A DNA stretch of 64,000 nucleotides. It comes from Halioglobus sp. Lineage in GTDB: Bacteria; Pseudomonadota; Gammaproteobacteria; Pseudomonadales; Halieaceae. Positions 54,784 through 62,039 of the stretch are shown here, in pieces. The stretch's first letter is position 1. Every line of letters begins with the position of its first letter. The stretch is taken from positions 186,001-250,000 of the forward strand of contig JAQWNG010000025.1 in the NCBI GenBank assembly GCA_029246385.1. The letters run 5' to 3'. The notes beneath the pieces were generated by a model. The model made no database searches. It worked only from the letters and a program-made list of their open reading frames with translations, and was not told the DNA's origin. A program made the position numbers and the translations under genes.

Positions 54784-55737
54784 TCATTTGAAAATACCAC
54801 GGCGGTAAAGACCCCAAAAAAAACCCCACAGGTGGATTAGTGGTGCGCGCCTGACCGAGTCGGGAATGGATATTTCCTCCCCCGAGTGGCGCTCGAGTTT
54901 CCAAGCTATGTAGTCCAGTCCACCTTCGAATGTGAACAGCGCCTTGAGCAGTCGCGCAATAGAAAGGAGTTTACCTTGGCCCCGTCGAAGCGCCCATGTG
55001 GAGATCGCAAGGAAGCGACTGCTGGCACCAATTTGGCTGCGGTAATGCAGTTCTTGATCCTCCATGTGCAAAGAGAAGGAGGGCCCGAGATCGCTTGCAT
55101 GATGCCGCGTCAGAGCGGCATAAAAATTCAGGGAAGTGCTTGCCAGTTCCTCGGCCCGCCCGCGGCGTTCTGTGCGCAGTTCTGTCGCATAGCTCAGGCT
55201 TAGCGATTGCTCCCACAGTGTCAAAAGGCTGCCCTTCGCGGGTAAAGCGGGCAAAGCCTTTTGCAGCAGGGTGTGAGCTGCTTGCGTGAGGGCTGCCTCT
55301 ATCTTACCTCGCACTGCTTTGTCGCGGGCATACAAGATGCGGGTGGGCTGCGCGAAACGGCCCCAGATATAGGATTCGAACCAGGCCGAAGAGCAACCTC
55401 GCTGGAAATCACGCAAAGAAATGACGGTGACCTTACTGCGCAGGGTTCTGTCCATATTGGCAGTGCCTACCGTTTTTTGCTCTGCATAGAAGACATTGGG
55501 CGGTAATAGCCAGTTAGCTGTCGCCAGTAGAGGGCTTTGATAGGCTGCCCGATAGCTATCGCAGATCAGATAGAGATCGAGCAGTCCATCGTAGATATCG
55601 CCGCTGCGTAGGCAAGAGCCATACACTAGCGTGCAGCAGATGGTGCTGTGGTGGCGGGCATCAAGCTGCGCCAGCAATGCCGCTAACGTCGGATCCGAGG
55701 CCGCATCGGGGCCGGCGATCTCCGGATAGATACTCAC
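54784..55737 (-). CDS. Nucleotidyltransferase-like protein in the lipid-kinase operon
   Basis: A 317-residue protein I cannot assign firmly. Near residue 38, TLVYGSCLRSGDIYDGLLDLYL has the GS-x(n)-D-x-D spacing of a nucleotidyltransferase palm. LLPPNVFYAEQKT and WFESYIWGRFAQPTRILY recall the Tam41/Mmp37 phosphatidate cytidylyltransferase family. The C-terminal part ends in a hydrophobic-aromatic segment (LIHLWGFFWGLYRRG). Its start overlaps the lipid-kinase stop by 4 nt. In context it might activate or modify the phospholipid or phosphoceramide produced by that kinase. Function is inference. Confidence 0.65.
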   Translation of the reverse strand: MSIYPEIAGPDAASDPTLAALLAQLDARHHSTICCTLVYGSCLRSGDIYDGLLDLYLICDSYRAAYQSPLLATANWLLPPNVFYAEQKTVGTANMDRTLRSKVTVISLRDFQRGCSSAWFESYIWGRFAQPTRILYARDKAVRGKIEAALTQAAHTLLQKALPALPAKGSLLTLWEQSLSLSYATELRTERRGRAEELASTSLNFYAALTRHHASDLGPSFSLHMEDQELHYRSQIGASSRFLAISTWALRRGQGKLLSIARLLKALFTFEGGLDYIAWKLERHSGEEISIPDSVRRAPLIHLWGFFWGLYRRGIFK

Positions 55738-56699
55738 AAGCGTAAAAATGCCAGAGGTTCGCTGGCGCTTATAGCTGCCATGTGAGCAACCTCCAGTAGT
55801 TCTCCGTCCAGATTAATTTTACCCGCCATCTTAAGCGTTACCTTGTCAGAGTTGTGGCTATGGTAGCCCGATGTCGGTACGGCATTGCGACCATGGCGAC
55901 CGCGCACAATAGAGAAGAATGTGCGGGCAAAGCGAGTACAGCCCTGCTCCATGAGCGTCAGGCGTATGGCGCCGGGCTCTGTGCCCCAAAACGGACGCAT
56001 GCCAAAGGAAAGTCGCTGCAGCGTACTCACGGCGAGAATTAGGGTGCTATATTGTGTCGGATGATGGTCATCAAGTCCTAGTGTGACGTCGACCTGCTGA
56101 TTGAAATTTGGGTCGTTACGCACGACACCCCATACAGTCCGCAGTGTACTTAGAGCGAGGCTAAAATCATCTCGCAGGCCCCGCGAATGGACCTCCTTAT
56201 GGGCATACTCGGTGCCATGAATGACAGCACCACCACCGAGAAACATTCCGTAGCGCTCGGTTTGATCGCTGTCTATGGCCACCCGCAGCATTTCACGTTG
56301 TGCGATTGTCTTAGTCGTTTCACGGTTGCTTGCGCTCCATCGGCAGAAGTCAGCTACTGCCTTATTGAGAGAGCCACGCAGGCCTACATCGCCAGCGCTC
56401 ATGTTGGCGGTACCGCCCGGCAACAGGACGATTATAGGGGTTGCTATGAAGGGTTTCGATGCTAAAAGCGCACCCAGAATGGCGGCCACAGTCCCATCGC
56501 CGCCATTGATTGCAAGGATGCTGACATTGAGGTCGGCAAGTTCCTGCAGCACAGGTCGGATATCAGACGTGTTATGCGTAATACGGTGGTGAATGTTTGG
56601 ACAGCGCTGGATCTGTGAGCAGATACCCTCAAATTGGTCACGATTGTGGCCGCTGTTGGGGTTACTGATCAGGCCTATTGGACCTGTCAGCGGCCTCAC
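55734..56699 (-). CDS. Diacylglycerol-kinase-family lipid kinase, candidate ceramide kinase
   Basis: A 321-residue DAGK-catalytic-domain protein: PIGLISNPNSGHN, the ATP-site GGDGTVAAILGALL near residue 67, LLPGGTANMSAGD near residue 95, MFLGGGAVIHG and the C-terminal INLDGELLEV. The start is GTG 56699 overlapping the upstream stop; its own stop overlaps the next start. Caulobacter makes ceramide phosphate with a kinase (CpgB) encoded as the middle gene of a three-gene operon, the same layout as here. Substrate (ceramide, diacylglycerol or other) needs assay. Confidence 0.87.
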   Translation of the reverse strand: MRPLTGPIGLISNPNSGHNRDQFEGICSQIQRCPNIHHRITHNTSDIRPVLQELADLNVSILAINGGDGTVAAILGALLASKPFIATPIIVLLPGGTANMSAGDVGLRGSLNKAVADFCRWSASNRETTKTIAQREMLRVAIDSDQTERYGMFLGGGAVIHGTEYAHKEVHSRGLRDDFSLALSTLRTVWGVVRNDPNFNQQVDVTLGLDDHHPTQYSTLILAVSTLQRLSFGMRPFWGTEPGAIRLTLMEQGCTRFARTFFSIVRGRHGRNAVPTSGYHSHNSDKVTLKMAGKINLDGELLEVAHMAAISASEPLAFLRL

Positions 56700-57535
56700 A
56701 ATTTGGTTTCCCTCATTGTGACCGATTTGAGATTGATTTCGGTACTGCCAATGCGCGGTGCCTGGCCACGTATTTGTAGTGGCAAGCCAGTAGCGCGGTC
56801 GAAGAACAAAATAATTTCGCCATTAAGCCCAAGCAATCTGAAGTCGTTTTTTTTCTCCAGTATCGTGTCTGGTTCGGCGTGTATGGCCACCGCCAGAGTT
56901 TCACGGGTGCCAATGGCACGGTCCGCCCCGGTAATGTCGTAGTTAGCAGTGATTGGGATACCATTACCGCTAATGAGATGTACTCGATAGAAGTTCAAAT
57001 CGGTATGGACCAGCACATCCATAGATTTGCCCGTCCCTTGCGCTTGTAACTGTTGTGCAAGCAGTAGAAGCATGTAGGGCGTTGTCACCATAATTTCACT
57101 CGCTGAGGCAGGATAGGCAAGCTCCGTATGCGACGTCGCTGGCCAATTCTGCGGCACAGTGCCGTCATTAGTCAGTGGCTCGCGACGTTCGCGGACGATA
57201 AAATCGGCCTCATACTCATAGGATTTTAATCGCTGCTGCTTACCTTGGCTAAGACGCGAGCGTTTCAGTGTGCGGCCTGTGGCAGACTCAAAATTCACTC
57301 GCACCCTCTCTGAATTATTCACGACAGAACTCTGAACGTACAATTCCCAGATCGCTGGATCGTCAGGGGTGGGAAGCACTTCAATGCGGGACCGCGCAAC
57401 GGCCCAAAACGCCTTTTGCTCGAATTCCACTGCAAGCCATTCTGGCAGTTGGGGGGCTTCGATGGCAGCGGCCTGAGCGACGCTGTTGAACGCTAGGAAC
57501 GCGTTGATGAAGAGGATTCTAGCTAGCTTCGTCAT
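56696..57535 (-). CDS. Secreted protein of unknown function, first gene of the lipid-kinase operon
   Basis: About 279 residues with a signal peptide (MTKLARILFINAFLAFNSVAQA, cleavage near residue 22). The rest is beta-rich without cysteines or membrane helices, containing FVRERREPLTNDG, SASEIMVTTPYMLLLLAQQL and TGLPLQIRGQAPRIGSTEINL. That pattern resembles DUF3108-like periplasmic proteins and lipid-binding beta-sheet folds, but I do not claim homology. An upstream ATG (57553) would add six residues. Coupled to the kinase gene by a GTGA overlap. A periplasmic lipid carrier or sensor is one possibility. Confidence 0.7.
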   Translation of the reverse strand: MTKLARILFINAFLAFNSVAQAAAIEAPQLPEWLAVEFEQKAFWAVARSRIEVLPTPDDPAIWELYVQSSVVNNSERVRVNFESATGRTLKRSRLSQGKQQRLKSYEYEADFIVRERREPLTNDGTVPQNWPATSHTELAYPASASEIMVTTPYMLLLLAQQLQAQGTGKSMDVLVHTDLNFYRVHLISGNGIPITANYDITGADRAIGTRETLAVAIHAEPDTILEKKNDFRLLGLNGEIILFFDRATGLPLQIRGQAPRIGSTEINLKSVTMRETKL

Positions 57536-57630
57536 ACTGAATAACCATCGCAATTAAAAAAGTGGCCTTAGTTCAGAGCCGCGTGAGGCCAGTTTACTCC
57601 TCTGATAGCTAATGAGAGGCTTACGCGAGA

Positions 57631-57643
57631 CGTTTACTAAACG
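57631..57643. promoter_or_regulatory. Palindrome CGTTTA-C-TAAACG in a divergent promoter region
   Basis: A perfect 6-bp inverted repeat around one central base, in the 273-base spacer between the kinase operon (minus strand) and the sulfotransferase-DPD-oxygenase operon (plus strand). Position and symmetry fit a shared operator. No second copy was found by eye elsewhere in the window. Confidence 0.4.
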
Positions 57644-57808
57644 CCGTGAGAGCTCCACTTTGAGGCCATATGTTTACCTAATCCCCATTAAAATCAAGTG
57701 CTTGTGGCGAGATGCGAAAGCCGTTAAAAATACCACACATCCTTGAGAATGGCATGATCATCCTATAACCTTCGCTTCGCGATCTGTCCGTGATCAGGGG
57801 AAATTTAC

Positions 57809-58732
57809 ATGCACATGATTATCAAGCGACTGGTCAAGTGGTTGGTACGGGCGATTTCGGTATTTTTACCAGAGGAGAGGGCGCACGAGTTGCAGCGCTG
57901 GCGTCGAGGCCGAGAGGAATTCTGGAAATACAACAACTGCCAGTACATCTTTGCTTCTTACGGTAAGAGCGGTCGAACGTGGGTGCGGGTGATGATCTCG
58001 CGCTACTATCAGTTGTCCTACAAGCTGCCTGACAACATTTTAATGGGGTTTGATAATTTTACCCGGCTCGACGGGGATATCCCCAAAATCTTCTTTACCC
58101 ATGATAACTATCTGCGCGGCTACACGGGTAATGTCGATTCGAAGAAAGATTTTTACCGCAAGAAGACAGTGTTGTTGGTGCGTAACCCCATCGATGTCGC
58201 TGTGTCACAGTTCTTCCAGTGGAAATACCGCATGCGGACTGAGAAAAAGGCTATGAACCACTATCCCGCCCATGAAGCGGATATTTCGGTCTACGATTTT
58301 GTGAAGGACGAGAACCAGGGTCTTTCGCACATAATCGAATTTCTCAATAATTGGGCGACTGAACTACCAAAAATCGAGCATTTGTTGGTGGTGCGCTACG
58401 AAGACCTGCGCTCAAACCCTGAACAGGAAATGGCGAAAATTGTGACATTTCTCGGGCTTGAAGCTGATACAGACTATCTTTTAGATACGGCGGAGTTCGC
58501 TTCGGTGGAGAATCTGCGCAAGAAAGAACAGGACAATTATTTCTGGCGCAGTGGTAGTCGCGTGCAAGCTAAGGACGTCAATGATCCCAATACGTTCAAA
58601 GTGCGAAAAGCAAAGGTCGGCGGTTATCGCGATTATTTTGATGACAATCAAGTGGCAGAATTAGATGCCATGGTAGATTCGTGCCTACTGCCGGCGTTCG
58701 GTTATACCAGCACAGAGATAGCGAGGGCATAG
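57809..58732 (+). CDS. PAPS-dependent sulfotransferase (copy 4)
   Basis: A 307-residue paralogue of copies 2 and 3: FASYGKSGRTWVRVMIS (PAPS loop near residue 52), LLVRNPIDVAVSQFFQWKYR, LVVRYEDLRSNPEQE and VRKAKVGGYRDYFD. An N-terminal hydrophobic segment (LVKWLVRAISVFLP) may bind the membrane. ATG 57809. Its TAG overlaps the GTG of the DPD-family gene by one base (TAGTG), so sulfotransferase, DPD protein and oxygenase are translated as a cassette. Confidence 0.9.
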   Translation: MHMIIKRLVKWLVRAISVFLPEERAHELQRWRRGREEFWKYNNCQYIFASYGKSGRTWVRVMISRYYQLSYKLPDNILMGFDNFTRLDGDIPKIFFTHDNYLRGYTGNVDSKKDFYRKKTVLLVRNPIDVAVSQFFQWKYRMRTEKKAMNHYPAHEADISVYDFVKDENQGLSHIIEFLNNWATELPKIEHLLVVRYEDLRSNPEQEMAKIVTFLGLEADTDYLLDTAEFASVENLRKKEQDNYFWRSGSRVQAKDVNDPNTFKVRKAKVGGYRDYFDDNQVAELDAMVDSCLLPAFGYTSTEIARA

Positions 58733-59646
58733 TGGCAAATAATTGCGTTTTTATTCATACCAATGAGCGGCAATGGCTGGGTGCTTTGGTTGCTGAATAT
58801 TCTTTTCGGCGCAATTCCGCTAATACCGACAAATTTGACGTTAAATTTATTCATACTCGCGATTACCCCTACCTCAGCGCAAAGGAAGGCCAGACCTTCC
58901 TGCGCGGCGGTACTGAGCGTGCTTGGCGTATGGATGATTTGCAATCTTTTACGCCGCTGCGCTTTTTGCCGCCTAAGTTAATGAATTGGCAGGGACGTGC
59001 GGTGCTGACCGATCCGGATATATTTGCAGCGGGTGATATCTACGAACTCTTGCAAAAGGATATGAAGGGCGCTGCTGTTATGGGCCGTCGGCGCTCAGGA
59101 AACCAAGGGAAAGCATCCCAGGTAGCCACTAGTGTGATGTTGATGGACTGTTCACGCCTGCGGCATTGGGATGCCGAATTGCAGTTCGATCAGATGTTCC
59201 GCTCAGAAATAGACTACAAAAAGTGGATGGTGCTCGCCTACGACGACCCCGCTAGTATCGGCTTCCTCGACGATTGCTGGAACGACTTTGACCACTTCGA
59301 TGCCAACACGCGCTTATTGCACAACACGAAGCGTAAAACCCAGCCATGGAAAACAGGTTTGCCTGTGGATTATACGCCTGCTGAAAAATTCAAGGGCAAC
59401 TTGCTGCTGGCTTCTGCCAATAGCTTGCGAGTAAAGCTGTTCGGTCAATACGGCCTGCTGGGTCGTTACAAAAAACATCCGGACCTTCGCCAAGAGCAGT
59501 TTTTTTTCGGGCTGCTGAAAGAGTGTCTAGAGTCAGGGCATGTCAGTGAGGATCTTGTGCGAGACGAAATCAGTAAAAATCATGTGCGTCATGACGCTTT
59601 TGAAGTATTGGAGCGCACCCCCAATCTAGAGGGAAAGGTGGCGTGA
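58732..59646 (+). CDS. DPD-motif protein, GT8-like glycosyltransferase candidate (copy C)
   Basis: A 304-residue family member: VFIHTNERQWLGALVAEYSF, DKFDVKFIHTRDYPYLSAKEG, DLQSFTPLRFLPPKLM, GRAVLTDPDIFAAGDIYELL (DPD at residues 94-96), CWNDFDHFDANTRLLHNTKR, KTQPWKTGLPVDYTPAE and QEQFFFGLLKECLE. GTG 58732 inside the sulfotransferase stop. It ends GTGA, overlapping the oxygenase start. Membership in a coupled sulfotransferase/oxygenase cassette argues that it works on the same acceptor. Confidence 0.78.
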   Translation: MANNCVFIHTNERQWLGALVAEYSFRRNSANTDKFDVKFIHTRDYPYLSAKEGQTFLRGGTERAWRMDDLQSFTPLRFLPPKLMNWQGRAVLTDPDIFAAGDIYELLQKDMKGAAVMGRRRSGNQGKASQVATSVMLMDCSRLRHWDAELQFDQMFRSEIDYKKWMVLAYDDPASIGFLDDCWNDFDHFDANTRLLHNTKRKTQPWKTGLPVDYTPAEKFKGNLLLASANSLRVKLFGQYGLLGRYKKHPDLRQEQFFFGLLKECLESGHVSEDLVRDEISKNHVRHDAFEVLERTPNLEGKVA

Positions 59647-60359
59647 ACTACATCAATATTGAGAAACTGCGTAATCTCACCCGACAAGAATTCTTGAACG
59701 TTAATCCCTACCCGTATTTCAATAGTGAAGGCGTGCTGACGGACTCAGGCTTTCAGGATTTACTGGCAAATATGCCGCCATTAGAGATGTTCGAACAGAA
59801 ATTTGGCTACGAACGTCGTGCCGGTCAGGCACCGCATGATCGGTACTCATTGGAATATACGCGGGGTATGGCGGTACCTGAACCCTGGAAGGAATTTATC
59901 GCTGAGCTTTGCTCAGATGCCTATCGCAAAGAGATCGAGCGTTTGCTAGGTGCTAATAAAGCAGAATTCCGCCTCCACTGGCACTATACGCCCAGTGGTG
60001 CCGACGTTTCTCCGCATTGCGATGCAAAACGTGAGCATGGCTCGCATCTTTTTTATTTTAATTCGACTGACGATTGGGACCCAACATGGGGCGGTTCAAC
60101 GTTAGTATTAGACGATGGCGGCCGATTAGATTACAACTCCGCTCCGGATATTAAAGAGTTCGACAACGTTATCGAATGCGACTGCCTAGGGAATTACAGC
60201 TCTCTAATCATGCGCGCGGATCATGCGTGGCACGCGGTGAAACGAATAGAATGCCCTGAAGATCGTTTGCGTAGGGTTTTTATTGTTGTGGTCAATCCGG
60301 ACAATCTATTTTGGAAATTACGTGATCGGGCTATAGGTAAAAAAATTCAGCGCTTTTGA
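59643..60359 (+). CDS. 2OG-Fe(II) oxygenase, paralogue of the gene at 19099
   Basis: A 238-residue dioxygenase: FRLHWHYTPSGADVSPHCDAK (HxD iron ligands near residue 125), LFYFNSTDDWDPTWGG and ADHAWHAVKRIECPEDRLRRVF (distal His and Arg). The GTG start overlaps the DPD-family gene by 4 nt. With the sulfotransferase and DPD protein it forms a three-gene cassette. It may hydroxylate the lipid or sugar to create an acceptor for sulfation; inference from coupling. Confidence 0.88.
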   Translation: MNYINIEKLRNLTRQEFLNVNPYPYFNSEGVLTDSGFQDLLANMPPLEMFEQKFGYERRAGQAPHDRYSLEYTRGMAVPEPWKEFIAELCSDAYRKEIERLLGANKAEFRLHWHYTPSGADVSPHCDAKREHGSHLFYFNSTDDWDPTWGGSTLVLDDGGRLDYNSAPDIKEFDNVIECDCLGNYSSLIMRADHAWHAVKRIECPEDRLRRVFIVVVNPDNLFWKLRDRAIGKKIQRF

Positions 60360-60468
60360 CACATGCTATTGGCGATTATTTTCCTAAGTGGACATGCGGG
60401 TTAGTGCTGCCGCCAACGAGTTGGTAAACTGAAGAATTAAAAGTAACTACTGGCGAGTCAATTCGACC

Positions 60469-61179
60469 ATGATCATCGATCGATATTTTAGCGAGACTAA
60501 TGGCCATGTTTGCTTCACGCGCGAGCAAGGCAGTAACTTTGCCAAGCAAATGGCTGACGATTTCAATCCTTTGCATGATGTCGATGCCAAGCGATTTTGT
60601 ATTCCCGGCGATCTGTTGTTTTCTATTATTTTAGCTAAGTACGGCATCAGCCAGCATATGGAATTCGTTTTTTCCGGTATGGTTGTTGCGGGCATACAAC
60701 TTGTCATGCCCGAGCGCACGGAAGAAATGCATATTAATGATCAGGAGGGGAGAGAGTATCTGAGGGTTAAGAGTGCAGGAGATGTTTCTCACGACGAATT
60801 GTTGCTTCAGAACTTGACGCAGAGCTACGTCCAATTTTCTGGCCAGACCTTCCCGCATATTCTGGTGCCGCTTCTCGCTGAGCAAAATGTAATGATTCGT
60901 CCTGATCGCCCTCTGGTGATTTACGAGAGCATGTCTATCGATCTTGACAGACTTGATATCCAAAATCCGTTACTTCGCGGCGACTATAATAAACTTGAGG
61001 TCAGCGGAAAGCGCGGTAGTGTGGAACTTGCATTTCATCTTGAGGATGATGGGGAAATTGTTGGACGCGGTAAGAAGCACATGTTGCTTATGGGCCTGCG
61101 AGAATATGACAAAGATGCCATCGAAGGTGCGATCAGTTCTTATAATAATAGTAAGTTATCTTTTTCGACGCAATGCTAG
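60469..61179 (+). CDS. DUF3581-family protein
   Basis: A 236-residue protein matching DUF3581, a gammaproteobacterial family of about this length with a hotdog/MaoC-like look: FAKQMADDFNPLHDVDAKRFCIPGDLLFSIIL near residue 25 resembles the hydratase DFNPLH-D-A pattern. ATG 60469. Not coupled to neighbours (109 nt after the oxygenase). Function unknown; an acyl-thioester binding or hydratase role is suggested by the motif only. Confidence 0.8.
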   Translation: MIIDRYFSETNGHVCFTREQGSNFAKQMADDFNPLHDVDAKRFCIPGDLLFSIILAKYGISQHMEFVFSGMVVAGIQLVMPERTEEMHINDQEGREYLRVKSAGDVSHDELLLQNLTQSYVQFSGQTFPHILVPLLAEQNVMIRPDRPLVIYESMSIDLDRLDIQNPLLRGDYNKLEVSGKRGSVELAFHLEDDGEIVGRGKKHMLLMGLREYDKDAIEGAISSYNNSKLSFSTQC

Positions 61180-61238
61180 TCCCCCGCCGCAATAACGACC
61201 ATGCTACTGCAGTGCTGGCCCATGCGGCCAGCAGGACT

Positions 61239-61925
61239 CTAATCTGTAATTTTCTTATGAACGCTATCGAGTTGCGCGCGTATCTGCATGGCCCATGAGG
61301 TAAAAACTCTGCGCACTTGTGCTTCATTGGTGATGCTGTTGTTTAGGCCCCACAGGGAGGATCCGGATCGGGTGTCTTTTGCCAGCGCGAGCACTTCACC
61401 GGTTTCCGAGTCGCTGAATGTAACCTCGACACTTATCTTTCCGGCGCCTTCTGTGACAATTTTGCTGCGCCCTGCAGGTCTGGAGCGATTATTGTCCTTC
61501 GATGCCGTTGGTGCGATGCGGGTCAACTTGGCTGCGATGAGTAGCACATTGTCGCCGGCTGCGTTGACCAGCGGGTAACCGTCTTGCAGACTAAGTTGCT
61601 TTGCCATGGCCTCATGAAAGTCTTTCTGTAGCCTTAGTTTGTCGGCGCTGGTAAGTTCCCAGTTGGGGGTTCTAAGGCTCCTGTAGCTTGTGGTTGGCTG
61701 GATGATCTCCACATTATCCACGCCTAAGGGTGCCAAGAGTATTGCAGTGTATTTATTGAAATCAGCACTGGGATCGATGTAGGCCAGTTTGGCGCGGGAG
61801 TGATCGACGCGAACCAGGTTGCCCTGAATGACCTCCGCATTTTCGCCGGTTTGAATCTGGGGTATATTTTGACAAGCTGCTAGCAACAGGAACACCAGCG
61901 AACTGCCAACAATTGAATAGTTCAT
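61239..61925 (-). CDS. DUF3313-like lipoprotein
   Basis: About 228 residues with a lipoprotein signal: MNYSIVGSSLVFLLLAAC, lipidated Cys near residue 18. The mature part contains AILLAPLGVDNVEI and ISVEVTFSDSETGEVLALAKDTRSG, as in DUF3313 outer-membrane or periplasmic lipoproteins. I chose ATG 61925 over 61940 for the cleaner signal and AGG upstream. Function unknown. Same strand as the downstream-numbered sulfatase but separate. Confidence 0.78.
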   Translation of the reverse strand: MNYSIVGSSLVFLLLAACQNIPQIQTGENAEVIQGNLVRVDHSRAKLAYIDPSADFNKYTAILLAPLGVDNVEIIQPTTSYRSLRTPNWELTSADKLRLQKDFHEAMAKQLSLQDGYPLVNAAGDNVLLIAAKLTRIAPTASKDNNRSRPAGRSKIVTEGAGKISVEVTFSDSETGEVLALAKDTRSGSSLWGLNNSITNEAQVRRVFTSWAMQIRAQLDSVHKKITD

Positions 61926-62039
61926 GATAATTGCCCTCATGTGTATATAAAAAACTATGCCAGGTTTTAGGCAGCCTAGAAAGTATTTAAGAATACCGTG
62001 TTTTCGTTATTCACTCTGCAAGCGATCTGTACCGTTTTG

